From the NCBI GenBank assembly GCA_965237635.1, contig CBDEFX010000002.1, positions 248,001-312,000 on the forward strand: DNA of 64,000 nucleotides. The letters run 5' to 3'. The position numbers were made by a program, and so were the translations under genes. Under the pieces are notes generated by a model. That model worked only from the letters and a program-made list of their open reading frames with translations. It was not told the origin of the DNA and ran no database searches. This document shows, piece by piece, positions 16,902-25,119 of the stretch (its first letter is position 1; each line of letters begins with the position of its first letter). The stretch is from CBDEFX01 sp965237635. Lineage in GTDB: Bacteria; Chloroflexota; Dehalococcoidia; Lucifugimonadales; CAUZJF01.

Positions 16902-18621
16902 CCCGAATCCACCGAAGGACACCGATGGACGGCGTGAGGAAAGCGGAAGGGGGGGTGAGGGAGCTACAGGGGAAATAGCCTGGGTTCCATTTGGGGTAGG
17001 GAGGTCGGCGGACGGTCTTCATCGCCGCACAGGGGCCCCTATGGCCGTCTGCGGGAGCTGCGATGCGCGGGATGGCGAGAGAATACGCAGCAGGGAACTC
17101 TCTCGGACCGGGCTGGCACGAGTCTGCGGGGATCTTCGGTTGTCCGGTGGGTGTGTCGGTCGCCGACGGTGCCGTCAGGCCGGGAGTGGAATGGCTCGCA
17201 GCCGGGCCAAGGCACGGCTGAACTTCTCAGCCCAAGGCCAGCGATCCGGAAGATGCAGGGTCAACCGGCGTGCCGAGCGGGTGAGCCGTCCGGCCAGGGA
17301 GAAGAACCGTCGCCGGAGGGTCTTGGTGGTGGCTATCCGCTCTCCCAGACCGATCCGCGCCGTCCAGCGGGCCAGGTTGTGGGCCATCGTCTGGACGGCC
17401 AGCCAGGCGCCGTTGGCGGCGAAGCGGCCCGAGGGGAGATGGTTCAGCCCGACGCCGTACTTGAGGTCGCGTATGGCATTCTCGATCTCGGCGTGGCGGC
17501 GATGGTCAGCCTCCAGTTCGAGCAACTCCCCGTCCCGGTCGGTGATGAAGCCATGATAGCTGTATTTGGCGAAGAGGGCCAGCTGGGAACCAGGCGTCGG
17601 CTTCACCCGCCGGACGATGAGCCGTACCGGCGCGGCGTCCGCCTCGGCCTGAAAGGGGGTGCAGGTGGTCTCGGCCACATCGGCGGCACCGTCCATCCAG
17701 TAAGGAATCGGCGTCCAGGCATCTTCGGGTATCGCCTCGATGAGATTGTGCAGGCTTTTGTGCTGGCGGATGGTGATGGAGAAGCGGACATCCATCTTGC
17801 GGCAGACGGATACCACGCCATGAGTGTAGAACCCGCTGTCGGCCCGTAGCGTGAGTCGTCCGTCGGCCCCGGCGTAGCGCACCCGTCCCACCGTCTCCCG
17901 CAGGAAGTGGGCGGCGCCGCGGGCGGTGTTGGCCCGGCCCTCGCGCAGCCGGGACATCAGCACGTCTCCGGTGCCGGCGGCGATGGCCGGCAGCGGGTGG
18001 TAGCCCCGCTTGCCGGTATAGCCGTGGTGGCGGGCGCCCTCCTTGGCCAGTCCGTAGGTCTCGCAGATGGTGGAGTCCAGGTCAATGGTCAGGGGCCCGT
18101 CGCCGGGTCCCGCCCCGGCCTGCCAAGCCCGGGCCAGCAACTCGCGGCTCACCCGGTCGAGTTGACGGACGTGGCCCCACCGGAAGCTGCGCAGGAAGGT
18201 GCCCAGGGTGGATGGCGCCTTGACCGTGCCGCCCAGGGTGCAGGCCGTCCCCCCGGTGCGCAACACATCGGCGTCGTCAATGCAGTCGCCCCCAGCCAGC
18301 GCAGACGCCACCAGCGTCATCATCTTGTCGCTCGTGTTCGCCCGCCCCGGGGCATCGCCCAGGTCGAGGCGCTGCCGGACGAGTTCGGGCAGGCCGAGGT
18401 GCCGCGCCAGGGTGGCCGGAAGGAGCAGCCCGGCATTGGCCACCAAGCGGCGGTCGTCGAAGGTGATTTGGATCCGGTCGGGGTGGTTGCGTGGCAGCAT
18501 CTACTGGGTGCTCCTTTTCCGGAGCCGTTTTTTTGCTACAAAACCATTATCCCAGAAGCACAGGAGCGCCTTCTTGCCGCCTCAGGACGCTAACCCGACG
18601 CCCTCCTTCGGTGGATTCGGG
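16902..18621 (-). mobile_element. IS1380-type element, copy B, nested in IS66
   Basis: 1720 bp with the same CCCGAATCC terminal repeats as the other copies. The flanking pentamers differ: CTAAG (16897-16901) on the left and TTAAG (18622-18626) on the right. Both pentamers occur in intact IS66, 470 bp apart. This fits two insertions at separate sites followed by recombination that removed the sequence between them. Confidence 0.92.
17175..18500 (-). CDS. IS1380-type transposase (copy B, intact)
   Basis: DDE transposase of 441 aa from ATG 18498-18500, with GGAGCACCC just upstream. Catalytic candidates are Asp in LTIDLDSTICETYG (about 150), Asp in LTLRADSGFYTHGVV (about 225) and Glu in HAEIENAIRDLKYG (about 345). 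The C-terminus is strongly basic. It differs from copies C-E by only a few bases. A non-coding 3' tail of about 270 bp separates the stop from the IS end in every copy. Confidence 0.93.
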   Translation of the reverse strand: MLPRNHPDRIQITFDDRRLVANAGLLLPATLARHLGLPELVRQRLDLGDAPGRANTSDKMMTLVASALAGGDCIDDADVLRTGGTACTLGGTVKAPSTLGTFLRSFRWGHVRQLDRVSRELLARAWQAGAGPGDGPLTIDLDSTICETYGLAKEGARHHGYTGKRGYHPLPAIAAGTGDVLMSRLREGRANTARGAAHFLRETVGRVRYAGADGRLTLRADSGFYTHGVVSVCRKMDVRFSITIRQHKSLHNLIEAIPEDAWTPIPYWMDGAADVAETTCTPFQAEADAAPVRLIVRRVKPTPGSQLALFAKYSYHGFITDRDGELLELEADHRRHAEIENAIRDLKYGVGLNHLPSGRFAANGAWLAVQTMAHNLARWTARIGLGERIATTKTLRRRFFSLAGRLTRSARRLTLHLPDRWPWAEKFSRALARLRAIPLPA

Positions 18622-18654
18622 TTAAGTCTGAACAGTTACCCGCACGCCCACCAC

Positions 18655-18709
18655 TTGACAGCGTAGGACTTCCGTGCTAGATTTGTTCGGAACATACGTG
18701 CGTAATGTT
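18655..18709 (+). promoter_or_regulatory. lexA promoter with candidate autorepression operator
   Basis: TTGACA (18655-18660), 17-bp spacer, TAGATT (18678-18683). A palindrome AACAT-N9-ATGTT (18691-18709) sits at the expected transcription start, the usual place for a LexA operator controlling its own gene. The operator sequence differs from the Gram-positive CGAAC-N4-GTTCG box, so this assignment is inferred from position. IS66 lies 15 bp upstream and leaves the promoter intact. Confidence 0.6.
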
Positions 18710-18742
18710 GAGGCGCGTGACAATCCCTAACGAGAGGCAGTG

Positions 18743-19387
18743 ATGAAAAAGAAGCTTTCCCGGAGACAGGAGCAGATACTGGAGTTTATCGAGCAGTTCC
18801 TGGAGGACAACCCGTTTCCGCCGACCGTGCGCGATATCCAGGCGGGATGTCAGATCAGCTCCACCTCTGTGGTGGACTACAATCTGCGTATCCTCCAGCG
18901 CGAGGGGCACCTCCGGCGAGAGGCCGAGGTCTCCAGAGGAATCGAGCTTCTCGGCGGACAGGGGTCAGGGTCTAGACGGGACATGACCAATGTCCCGGTG
19001 CTCGGTTATATTGCAGCGGGCGACCCGCTGCATATCCCTCCGTCGGACTCGTGGCGTACTGAACAAATCGATGATGTCGATCTCCCTTCCTTCATTACTG
19101 GGGGCAGGCCCGACGTATTTGCGGTAAAGGTCAAGGGTGAGTCTATGATCGACGCCCTTGTAACCGATGGCGACCTGGTCGTAATGGAACCGGTATCCGA
19201 GCCACGGACCGGAGACATGGTCGCCGCATACCTGGAGGACCGCGGCGAGGTGACTCTAAAGCACTTCCACATGGAAAACGGGATGGTCACGCTTCAGCCG
19301 GCCAACAGCTCCATGAAGCCAATCACCGTACCGGCGGACAAAGTCTCGGTGCACGGACGCGTCGTTGGGGTAGTCCGGACCGTCTGA
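18743..19387 (+). CDS. lexA: LexA repressor
   Basis: SOS repressor and self-cleaving serine protease, about 214 aa. ATG 18743 is chosen (GAGAGG upstream); a GTG directly before it is also possible. The N-terminal winged helix (about 8-65) has FPPTVRDIQAGCQISSTSVVDYNL. The linker carries the Ala-Gly cleavage site in GYIAAGDPL (about 90). The catalytic Ser is in VKGESMIDALVTDGD and the Lys in GEVTLKHFH, so autoproteolysis should work. It is followed by a hairpin terminator and has its own promoter, so it is probably monocistronic. Confidence 0.95.
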   Translation: MKKKLSRRQEQILEFIEQFLEDNPFPPTVRDIQAGCQISSTSVVDYNLRILQREGHLRREAEVSRGIELLGGQGSGSRRDMTNVPVLGYIAAGDPLHIPPSDSWRTEQIDDVDLPSFITGGRPDVFAVKVKGESMIDALVTDGDLVVMEPVSEPRTGDMVAAYLEDRGEVTLKHFHMENGMVTLQPANSSMKPITVPADKVSVHGRVVGVVRTV

Positions 19388-19414
19388 CACCATCCGACCT
19401 TGGGAAACTCGATT

Positions 19415-19440
19415 GAGCCGGGCCACGCGCCCGGCTCTTC
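19415..19440 (+). terminator. Hairpin terminator after lexA
   Basis: Perfect 9-bp stem GAGCCGGGC/GCCCGGCTC with loop CACGC, 27 bp after the lexA stop. The T tract is weak (TTCGCGTTT). Confidence 0.6.
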
Positions 19441-19600
19441 GCGTTTAAGGTGGTGATCAAGTCCGGGCGCACGCCGCGCGCCCCTACTAGGTACGATGCC
19501 ACCCCATGACTACTAGCGGCACCCAGACACAAGAAACCTTGTGGCCTACATGGTTTCCATGCTATGCTGGCGAAGTCAGCCCAACAAGGAGTATGGAGCC

Positions 19601-20059
19601 ATGCGGGTCGAGGACTTGCGCCAGAGAGTGATGGAGAAGATGAGGGAAGTAGCCGGCAGCGGGGACGAGGACGGCGTCGCGAGGTTCCTCGACTTCTCAA
19701 AGGCGCTGCTCCTGGCCCTGGCGTCTAGGCCGAGCCACGTCGAGGTCGACCTTCAGAAACTTACCTTGAAGACAGGGACGGCGGCCCGGATATTCGGTAT
19801 GCACCAGGAGTATGTCCGCGAGCTAATCCGCAAGGGTGAGCTAAACGCCGGTAAAGAGAAAGGCGAGTTCCAAATCCCGCTATCGGAGGTAGTAAGGTTC
19901 CAGGCCAAAAATGAGAGCCTCCGAAGTAAACCTGGCGCCCACGGCTCGCATGCCCCGCACGCCCCGTGGACAGTGACGATGCCGGCGCACCTACCGCTGA
20001 TCGGACGCGACTGGTGGAACTTGTACGGGACTGGGCCAGACGAACCGAAGGCCGTATAG
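19601..20059 (+). CDS. Small DNA-binding (excisionase/MerR-like HTH) protein
   Basis: 152 aa. ATG 19601 (MRVEDLRQRVMEKMREV) is preferred over an upstream in-frame ATG because of the CAAGGAGTATGG site and a natural start to a helical domain. Residues about 55-105 (LTLKTGTAARIFGMHQEY then VRELIRKGELNAGKEKGEFQ) look like an excisionase/MerR-type winged HTH. The C-terminal tail is Pro/His-rich. A palindrome CATGGTTTCCATG (19548-19560) upstream could be its operator. Targets unknown. Confidence 0.6.
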   Translation: MRVEDLRQRVMEKMREVAGSGDEDGVARFLDFSKALLLALASRPSHVEVDLQKLTLKTGTAARIFGMHQEYVRELIRKGELNAGKEKGEFQIPLSEVVRFQAKNESLRSKPGAHGSHAPHAPWTVTMPAHLPLIGRDWWNLYGTGPDEPKAV

Positions 20060-20262
20060 CTGAGCCCGCGTGACTGAGATTCGCCTTCAATCAAGATCGC
20101 ATGCGTTAGCAACTCAGAGATTGCTCTGAGATCAGATAAGAGGCGGTTGCGACCAGACCCCCTGAGGTCCACAATCAGTAATTCATGATATTGGAACTTC
20201 CCGGGAGAAAGTAGAATGCCCTTTACGAGCTCTCAACAACATCAAATCGAGGAACATCTAAG

Positions 20263-21940
20263 CCCGAATCCACCGAAGGAGGGCGTCGGGTTAGCGTCCT
20301 GAGGCGGCAAGAAGGCGCTCCTGTGCTTCTGGGATAATGGTTTTGTAGCAAAAAAACGGCCCCGGAAAAGGAGCACCCAGTAGATGCTGCCACGCAACCA
20401 CCCCGACCGGATCCAAATCACCTTCGACGACCGCCGCTTGGTGGCCAATGCCGGGCTGCTCCTTCCGGCCACCCTGGCGCGGCACCTCGGCCTGCCCGAA
20501 CTCGTCCGGCAGCGCCTCGACCTGGGCGATGCCCCGGGGCGGGCGAACACGAGCGACAAGATGATGACGCTGGTGGCGTCTGCGCTGGCTGGGGGCGACT
20601 GCATTGACGACGCCGATGTGTTGCGCACCGGGGGGACGGCCTGCACCCTGGGCGGCACGGTCAAGGCGCCATCCACCCTGGGCACCTTCCTGCGCAGCTT
20701 CCGGTGGGGCCACGTCCGTCAACTCGACCGGGTGAGCCGCGAGTTGCTGGCCCGGGCTTGGCAGGCCGGGGCGGGACCCGGCGACGGGCCCCTGACCATT
20801 GACCTGGACTCCACCATCTGCGAGACCTACGGACTGGCCAAGGAGGGCGCCCGCCACCACGGCTATACCGGCAAGCGGGGCTACCACCCGCTGCCGGCCA
20901 TCGCCGCCGGCACCGGAGACGTGCTGATGTCCCGGCTGCGCGAGGGCCGGGCCAACACCGCCCGCGGCGCCGCCCACTTCCTGCGGGAGACGGTGGGACG
21001 GGTGCGCTACGCCGGGGCCGACGGACGACTCACGCTACGGGCCGACAGCGGGTTCTACACTCATGGCGTGGTATCCGTCTGCCGCAAGATGGATGTCCGC
21101 TTCTCCATCACCATCCGCCAGCACAAAAGCCTGCACAATCTCATCGAGGCGATACCCGAAGATGCCTGGACGCCGATTCCTTACTGGATGGACGGTGCCG
21201 CCGATGTGGCCGAGACCACCTGCACCCCCTTTCAGGCCGAGGCGGACGCCGCGCCGGTACGGCTCATCGTCCGGCGGGTGAAGCCGACGCCCGGTTCCCA
21301 ACTGGCCCTCTTCGCCAAATACAGCTATCATGGCTTCATCACCGACCGGGACGGGGAGTTGCTCGAACTGGAGGCTGACCATCGCCGCCACGCCGAGATC
21401 GAGAATGCCATACGCGACCTCAAGTACGGCGTCGGGCTGAACCATCTCCCCTCGGGCCGCTTCGCCGCCAACGGCGCCTGGCTGGCCGTCCAGACGATGG
21501 CCCACAACCTGGCCCGCTGGACGGCGCGGATCGGTCTGGGAGAGCGGATAGCCACCACCAAGACCCTCCGGCGGCGGTTCTTCTCCCTGGCCGGACGGCT
21601 CACCCGCTCGGCACGCCGGTTGACCCTGCATCTTCCGGATCGCTGGCCTTGGGCTGAGAAGTTCAGCCGTGCCTTGGCCCGGCTGCGAGCCATTCCACTT
21701 CCGGCCTGACGGCACCGTCGGCGACCGACCCACCCACCGGACAACCGAAGATCCCCGCAGACTCGTGCCAGCCCGCGCATCGCAGCTCCCGCAGACGGCC
21801 ATAGGGGCCCCTGTGCGGCGATGAAGACCGTCCGCCGACCTCCCTACCCCAAATGGAACCCAGGCTATTTCCCCTGTAGCTCCCTCACCCCCCTTCCGCT
21901 TTCCTCACGCCGTCCATCGGTGTCCTTCGGTGGATTCGGG
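20263..21940 (+). mobile_element. IS1380-type element, copy C
   Basis: 1678 bp, flanked by perfect CTAAG duplications (20258-20262, 21941-21945). It is 41 bp shorter than the other copies. A segment of the non-coding tail near 21773 (starting GGTCCGAGAGAG in other copies) is missing, joined at a short CCCG/CCGC microhomology. The transposase gene is intact. Confidence 0.95.
20384..21709 (+). CDS. IS1380-type transposase (copy C, intact)
   Basis: 441-aa DDE transposase, same protein as copy B. ATG 20384 follows GGAGCACCC. All three catalytic motifs are present. The 41-bp tail deletion downstream does not touch the gene. Confidence 0.93.
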   Translation: MLPRNHPDRIQITFDDRRLVANAGLLLPATLARHLGLPELVRQRLDLGDAPGRANTSDKMMTLVASALAGGDCIDDADVLRTGGTACTLGGTVKAPSTLGTFLRSFRWGHVRQLDRVSRELLARAWQAGAGPGDGPLTIDLDSTICETYGLAKEGARHHGYTGKRGYHPLPAIAAGTGDVLMSRLREGRANTARGAAHFLRETVGRVRYAGADGRLTLRADSGFYTHGVVSVCRKMDVRFSITIRQHKSLHNLIEAIPEDAWTPIPYWMDGAADVAETTCTPFQAEADAAPVRLIVRRVKPTPGSQLALFAKYSYHGFITDRDGELLELEADHRRHAEIENAIRDLKYGVGLNHLPSGRFAANGAWLAVQTMAHNLARWTARIGLGERIATTKTLRRRFFSLAGRLTRSARRLTLHLPDRWPWAEKFSRALARLRAIPLPA

Positions 21941-22142
21941 CTAAGAGGCCATAATAACGCTTGCCCGGTATGCCAAACGAATCGGTGGGAGATTTTTGAA
22001 GACCTAATCGCTTCGGTTGCCATAGATGTTGAGTACAAGCAGATTATCCAAGGGAAGTTCTTGCCAATGGTAGCGCTCATTTGCTCTGACTGCGGATTTG
22101 TTCGACAGATCGGTGCTGGCAAGATCGGGCTCCTGTGAGGAG

Positions 22143-23060
22143 ATGACCAACTCCCTGATCCTCTTCGGTGCTGGGGCGAGCTTCGGATCCGGGGAAGTAG
22201 TTCCCAAAGCGCCCCCCATCGCAGGCCGTTTGCTGGCGGCGCTGAGCCGCCTTTATCCGAACGCATGGGGCGAGCTTTCCAAGGAGTCGCAGTCAAGCCT
22301 GTCCGAAGACTTCGAGGCGGGTATGGTCGCCATAGGAGACCGACATCCGCATGCTTTGCCACCATTTGAGCGAAGCATGGCGTCTTTCTTCTTCAACTTC
22401 CGGCCAGGGGTCAACAACCTGTACCGCGAGCTGGCACAGCGAATGAAAAAGTACAGTTGGTCTGGTGCCCTTGTGACCCTTAACTACGAACGCCTCCTTG
22501 AGTTATCGTTGCTGGAAGAAGGACTGTTACCATACAGTGGCACCCAGCCAGCCAAGGACGACCATCCTGTGGAGCTGTGTCTTCCTCACGGTTGTTGCCA
22601 CATCTTCTGCGAGTCGGTACGGGGAACAGCTGCAGGGATATCGTTCTCTGGACAGCATGTGACCACCAGAGGGCCCGTAAGGGTCATTAGCGACTACGCG
22701 GAATTCACTAGGCGAATCCAGGAAGACGCCTTTCCTCCAGTTATGAGCTATTTCAACTCTACGAAGTCCACAACCTCGTGCGCCAACTTTATCGAGGAAC
22801 AGCGCGCTCGTTACAACGAAATGGTGGCTGGAGTTGACGTGATCGCAATTGTGGGGGTGAGGGTGCGACCTCACGACGGACATCTTTGGGACGCACTAGC
22901 AACCACCTCCGGAAAACTCGTGTACTGTTCGGGCGCTTCCGGAGCTAAGGAGTTCGAGGACTGGGTTGATCAAGTACGCGAAGACCGCCCCAATATCGTT
23001 TTGAGGAAATACTTCCAGGAAGGCTTCACCGAAATTTGTGAAGTAGTCGGCCTAGGCTGA
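22143..23060 (+). CDS. SIR2-like NAD-binding domain protein
   Basis: 305 aa from ATG 22143 (TGTGAGGAG directly upstream); a longer frame from 22098 has no support. The N-terminus LILFGAGASFGSG is the glycine-rich NAD loop of SIR2-like proteins. ALVTLNYERLLELSL matches the TNYDxLxE element, CLPHGCCHIF the HG motif, and VDVIAIVGVRVRPHDGHLW the late beta-strand/Asp region. Stand-alone SIR2-like proteins often act as NADases in phage defence, but no effector partner beyond the zinc-ribbon gene is visible. A catalytic role is inferred, not shown. Its G+C is slightly lower than its neighbours. Confidence 0.7.
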   Translation: MTNSLILFGAGASFGSGEVVPKAPPIAGRLLAALSRLYPNAWGELSKESQSSLSEDFEAGMVAIGDRHPHALPPFERSMASFFFNFRPGVNNLYRELAQRMKKYSWSGALVTLNYERLLELSLLEEGLLPYSGTQPAKDDHPVELCLPHGCCHIFCESVRGTAAGISFSGQHVTTRGPVRVISDYAEFTRRIQEDAFPPVMSYFNSTKSTTSCANFIEEQRARYNEMVAGVDVIAIVGVRVRPHDGHLWDALATTSGKLVYCSGASGAKEFEDWVDQVREDRPNIVLRKYFQEGFTEICEVVGLG

Positions 23061-23190
23061 TCCTTGGGAGACCACCCGTTTTGAAATTTGCGTCCCCTTC
23101 GACTTCGTTCACGACAGGTGTCGATACTGTCGGGCGAGCGGTGAGCTTCCGGCCGTCGTGATAGGCCTACCGACGGCGATCCTCGGAGAT

Positions 23191-23219
23191 TTGACTGCTA
23201 TGGTGCTTGGCGCTATCAT
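23191..23219 (+). promoter_or_regulatory. Sigma-70-type promoter for tatA
   Basis: TTGACT (23191-23196), 17-bp spacer, TATCAT (23214-23219), 34 nt before the tatA start. Confidence 0.65.
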
Positions 23220-23253
23220 GGGTCTCTGACTCAAGGTGGTAGGGAGGCAGGTA

Positions 23254-23448
23254 ATGCCGCACTTCGTACATCCGTGGGAGTTAGCCGTCGTACTGGTGAT
23301 CGTCGTGATCTTCTTCGGGGTGGGACGGCTGCCGGAGGTCGGCGGCGCGATGGGGAAGGCCATGCGTGAGTTCCGACACGCCGTCACAGGGAAGACATCA
23401 GACACCGAAGAAGCACAAGTCGAGGTTGAGAAAACGGAGAAGTCCTAG
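23254..23448 (+). CDS. tatA: Sec-independent translocase TatA
   Basis: Pore-forming subunit of the twin-arginine translocase. 64 aa from ATG 23254 (AGGGAGG upstream). A single membrane helix (about 9-23, WELAVVLVIVVIFFGVG) is followed by the FGxGRLPE hinge and amphipathic helix (GRLPEVGGAMGKAMREF), then an acidic tail. It is convergent with tatB-tatC and separated from them by a terminator. Together the three genes make a full Tat system. Confidence 0.92.
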   Translation: MPHFVHPWELAVVLVIVVIFFGVGRLPEVGGAMGKAMREFRHAVTGKTSDTEEAQVEVEKTEKS

Positions 23449-23489
23449 TTCCTATCGAACCGCGGACCTGATAAAATTAGCATCCAGGA

Positions 23490-23516
23490 GGCTCTCGGCT
23501 CAACCGGGAGCCTTTT
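23490..23516. terminator. Terminator between tatA and tatC
   Basis: 9-bp stem GGCTCTCGG/CCGGGAGCC (one G-T pair), 5-nt loop, then TTTT. The A-rich stretch on the other side (ATAAAATTAG) may let it work for both convergent operons. Confidence 0.75.
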
Positions 23517-23524
23517 GCTTTGTG

Positions 23525-24295
23525 TCAGCGCTCGGTGTCGAGCTCGAACCGCGGGGTCGCCGGCCGGCGGCCTCGGCCGCCGAGCCGGGCCAGCCATATG
23601 CCCGCCTCGTACAGCACTATGATGGGTATAGCCACGAATGTCTGGTTGATGGGATCGAAGGTAGGCGTGATAATGGCTCCCAGGACGAAGGCGACCACGA
23701 CGGCGTACCGCCGCTGCTTCGCCAGGAATTTGGGGGTCACCACCCCAATTTTCGCCAGGAAGAACATGACCACCGGCGTCTCGAAAACGATGCCCATCCA
23801 GAACAGGAGCGTCAGCATCAGGCTGGTGTAGTCGCCGATCCGAATATAAGGCGTGGCTACGTCGTTGCCGAACGTCAGCAGGAACTTTATCGCTGGTGGG
23901 AACAGGACGCGGTATCCGAACGCTGCGCCGCCCGCGAACGCGAGCAGGCTGACCGGTATGAGCGCGTATAGGTAGCGCCTTTCGGCTGGCTTCAGGCCCG
24001 GCGCGACGAACATCGAGACCTGGAACAGAATGAAGGGTAGGGACAGGACAAACCCGGACAATAGCGAGACTTTCATCGCCGTGCCAATAAACTCGGTAAG
24101 GTTCGTATAGATCGGCTTTCCCGGTCCCGCTTCCCCTCCCGTGAAACCCTGTGCAGGCCCCATAAGAATGGTCAGAATCTGCTGGTGGAACGCGAACGAA
24201 AGCGCCGTGAACACCAGCATCGGCACGGCCGACCAGATCAGCCGATTCCGTAGCTCGACCAGATGCTGCATGATTGTGAGATTCCGGTCCTTCAC
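23525..24295 (-). CDS. tatC: Sec-independent translocase TatC
   Basis: Integral receptor for twin-arginine signal peptides. 256 aa with six predicted membrane helices. The signature N-terminus is MQHLVELRNRLIWS and the loop is FVAPGLKPAERRYLYALIP, both typical of TatC; the Glu in LVELR contributes to RR recognition. The start ATG overlaps the tatB stop by four bases (24292-24295), so the two are translationally coupled. Confidence 0.95.
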   Translation of the reverse strand: MKDRNLTIMQHLVELRNRLIWSAVPMLVFTALSFAFHQQILTILMGPAQGFTGGEAGPGKPIYTNLTEFIGTAMKVSLLSGFVLSLPFILFQVSMFVAPGLKPAERRYLYALIPVSLLAFAGGAAFGYRVLFPPAIKFLLTFGNDVATPYIRIGDYTSLMLTLLFWMGIVFETPVVMFFLAKIGVVTPKFLAKQRRYAVVVAFVLGAIITPTFDPINQTFVAIPIIVLYEAGIWLARLGGRGRRPATPRFELDTER

Positions 24296-24624
24296 GTCTT
24301 TTCCTGCGCCGGCCCTTCTGGCTCGATAGGGGGTTCGCCCGATTTCGTAGGCTGGAAAGCTACGGGCGTCTCCGCGGTCTCGGCTTCAGCCTCGGACACG
24401 CCTGGGTCGGGACCCTCACCCCGAGAGGCTTTAGGTCGCTCCGGAACGGCAACAGGTTCGTCGTCCAGTGACAGACTGGGCATCTCCTCAGCAAACCTCC
24501 TTGCTTCTTTCGTCGCCTTGCCCAGTAGCCGCGCGGCATCGAACATCCGGTCAGGCCCCATCACGACGAATGCGACCAGGAGAATCAGCAGTATCTCCAA
24601 CGGTCCCATGCCAAGGAAAGTCAT
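24292..24624 (-). CDS. tatB: Sec-independent translocase TatB (TatA/B family)
   Basis: 110 aa. The N-terminal helix MGPLEILLILLVAFVVMGPDRM has the polar Glu typical of TatB, followed by an amphipathic helix (AARLLGKATKEARRFAEEM) and a long acidic, Pro-rich tail. Assigned TatB rather than TatA because of the longer tail, the GP hinge (MGPDR) and coupling to tatC. Confidence 0.85.
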   Translation of the reverse strand: MTFLGMGPLEILLILLVAFVVMGPDRMFDAARLLGKATKEARRFAEEMPSLSLDDEPVAVPERPKASRGEGPDPGVSEAEAETAETPVAFQPTKSGEPPIEPEGPAQEKT

Positions 24625-24765
24625 CGCCGCCAGACCTCAACCGTCTTCTCGCCATTGGAGTCGACTGCGTCGATCGCAGGGACGTAGGTAGCCGTTGTCT
24701 CTCGCCTACGTGGGGAGCTTGAAGCCAACACCAGTCTGTTCCGTAGTCGTGGGTCCAACATCGGC

Positions 24766-25119
24766 CTAGTCGACGATTTCCTTTAGGAGAGACCGAAGTC
24801 GAGGTGTCTCAGCGAGTGCCTCGCGCAGCCCGGCGGCATCGTCCATACCTACCATCAGAGGCCCGCGCTGGAATCTCCCGGAGTGGTCGTAATAGCAAAA
24901 CCGGATACTTTGAGAGCCGTCCTCATACTCCATTAGCTGGATGCGTGGCTCGTGCCAACGGCCCTCGTACCACGCCTCCTCTACGATGCTACCTTTGCCC
25001 GAAGACATTTCGAACGGTCGGGGCACTCTACGCGGGTTCTGCCTGGCCACAGGCTGCTCCTTCGAAGGGATCTCGGATATTCTATCCCATTTCAGTTTGA
25101 TGAGAGAGTTGCCACGCAC
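24766..25119 (-). CDS. Conserved-looking protein of unknown function
   Basis: Up to 117 aa. The GTG at 25119 would overlap the upstream methyltransferase gene by 28 bp. An internal ATG at 25006-25008 gives 80 aa covering the compact part (EEAWYEGRWHEPRIQLMEY to LRSLLKEIVD), which is Trp/Tyr-rich. No ribosome site clearly favours either start. It is in the same direction as, and immediately after, the RNA methyltransferase gene. Family not recognised. Confidence 0.55.
   Translation of the reverse strand: MRGNSLIKLKWDRISEIPSKEQPVARQNPRRVPRPFEMSSGKGSIVEEAWYEGRWHEPRIQLMEYEDGSQSIRFCYYDHSGRFQRGPLMVGMDDAAGLREALAETPRLRSLLKEIVD

Larger units (their letters stand above)
15948..18639 (-). mobile_element. 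IS66-type element, broken, with IS1380 copy B inside
   Basis: The two outer ends are still present. The left end at 15948 and the right end at 18639 are matching GTAACTGTTCAGA repeats, flanked by an 8-bp duplication CCGCACGC (15940-15947 and 18640-18647), the IS66-family size. Compared with the intact copy at 42727-44171, 470 bp (equivalent to 42745-43214) are missing and replaced by IS1380 copy B. The IS66 originally landed about 15 bp upstream of the lexA promoter. Confidence 0.88.
20216..22138 (+). pseudogene. Small zinc-ribbon protein gene split by IS1380 copy C
   Basis: The first 15-16 codons (ATG 20216-20218, MPFTSSQQHQIEEHL) are left of copy C. The rest (RGHNNACPVCQTNRWEIF to the stop at 22136-22138) is to its right. 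Collapsing the CTAAG duplication gives a clean 80-aa frame. GGGAGAAAG precedes the start. Two cysteine pairs, CPVC (about 22-25) and CSDC (about 63-66), form a zinc ribbon. Its stop lies 4 bp before the SIR2-like gene, so the pair was probably one operon. The insertion probably inactivates it and may cut off transcription to the next gene. Confidence 0.75.

Noticed and set aside
5964..18626. Left flank of IS1380 copy A (TTAAG) equals right flank of copy B (TTAAG), suggesting recombination between A and B.
   Set aside because: The TTAAG beside copy B is native IS66 end sequence (...TTTAAGTCTGAACAG), so the match is coincidental given the narrow target preference.
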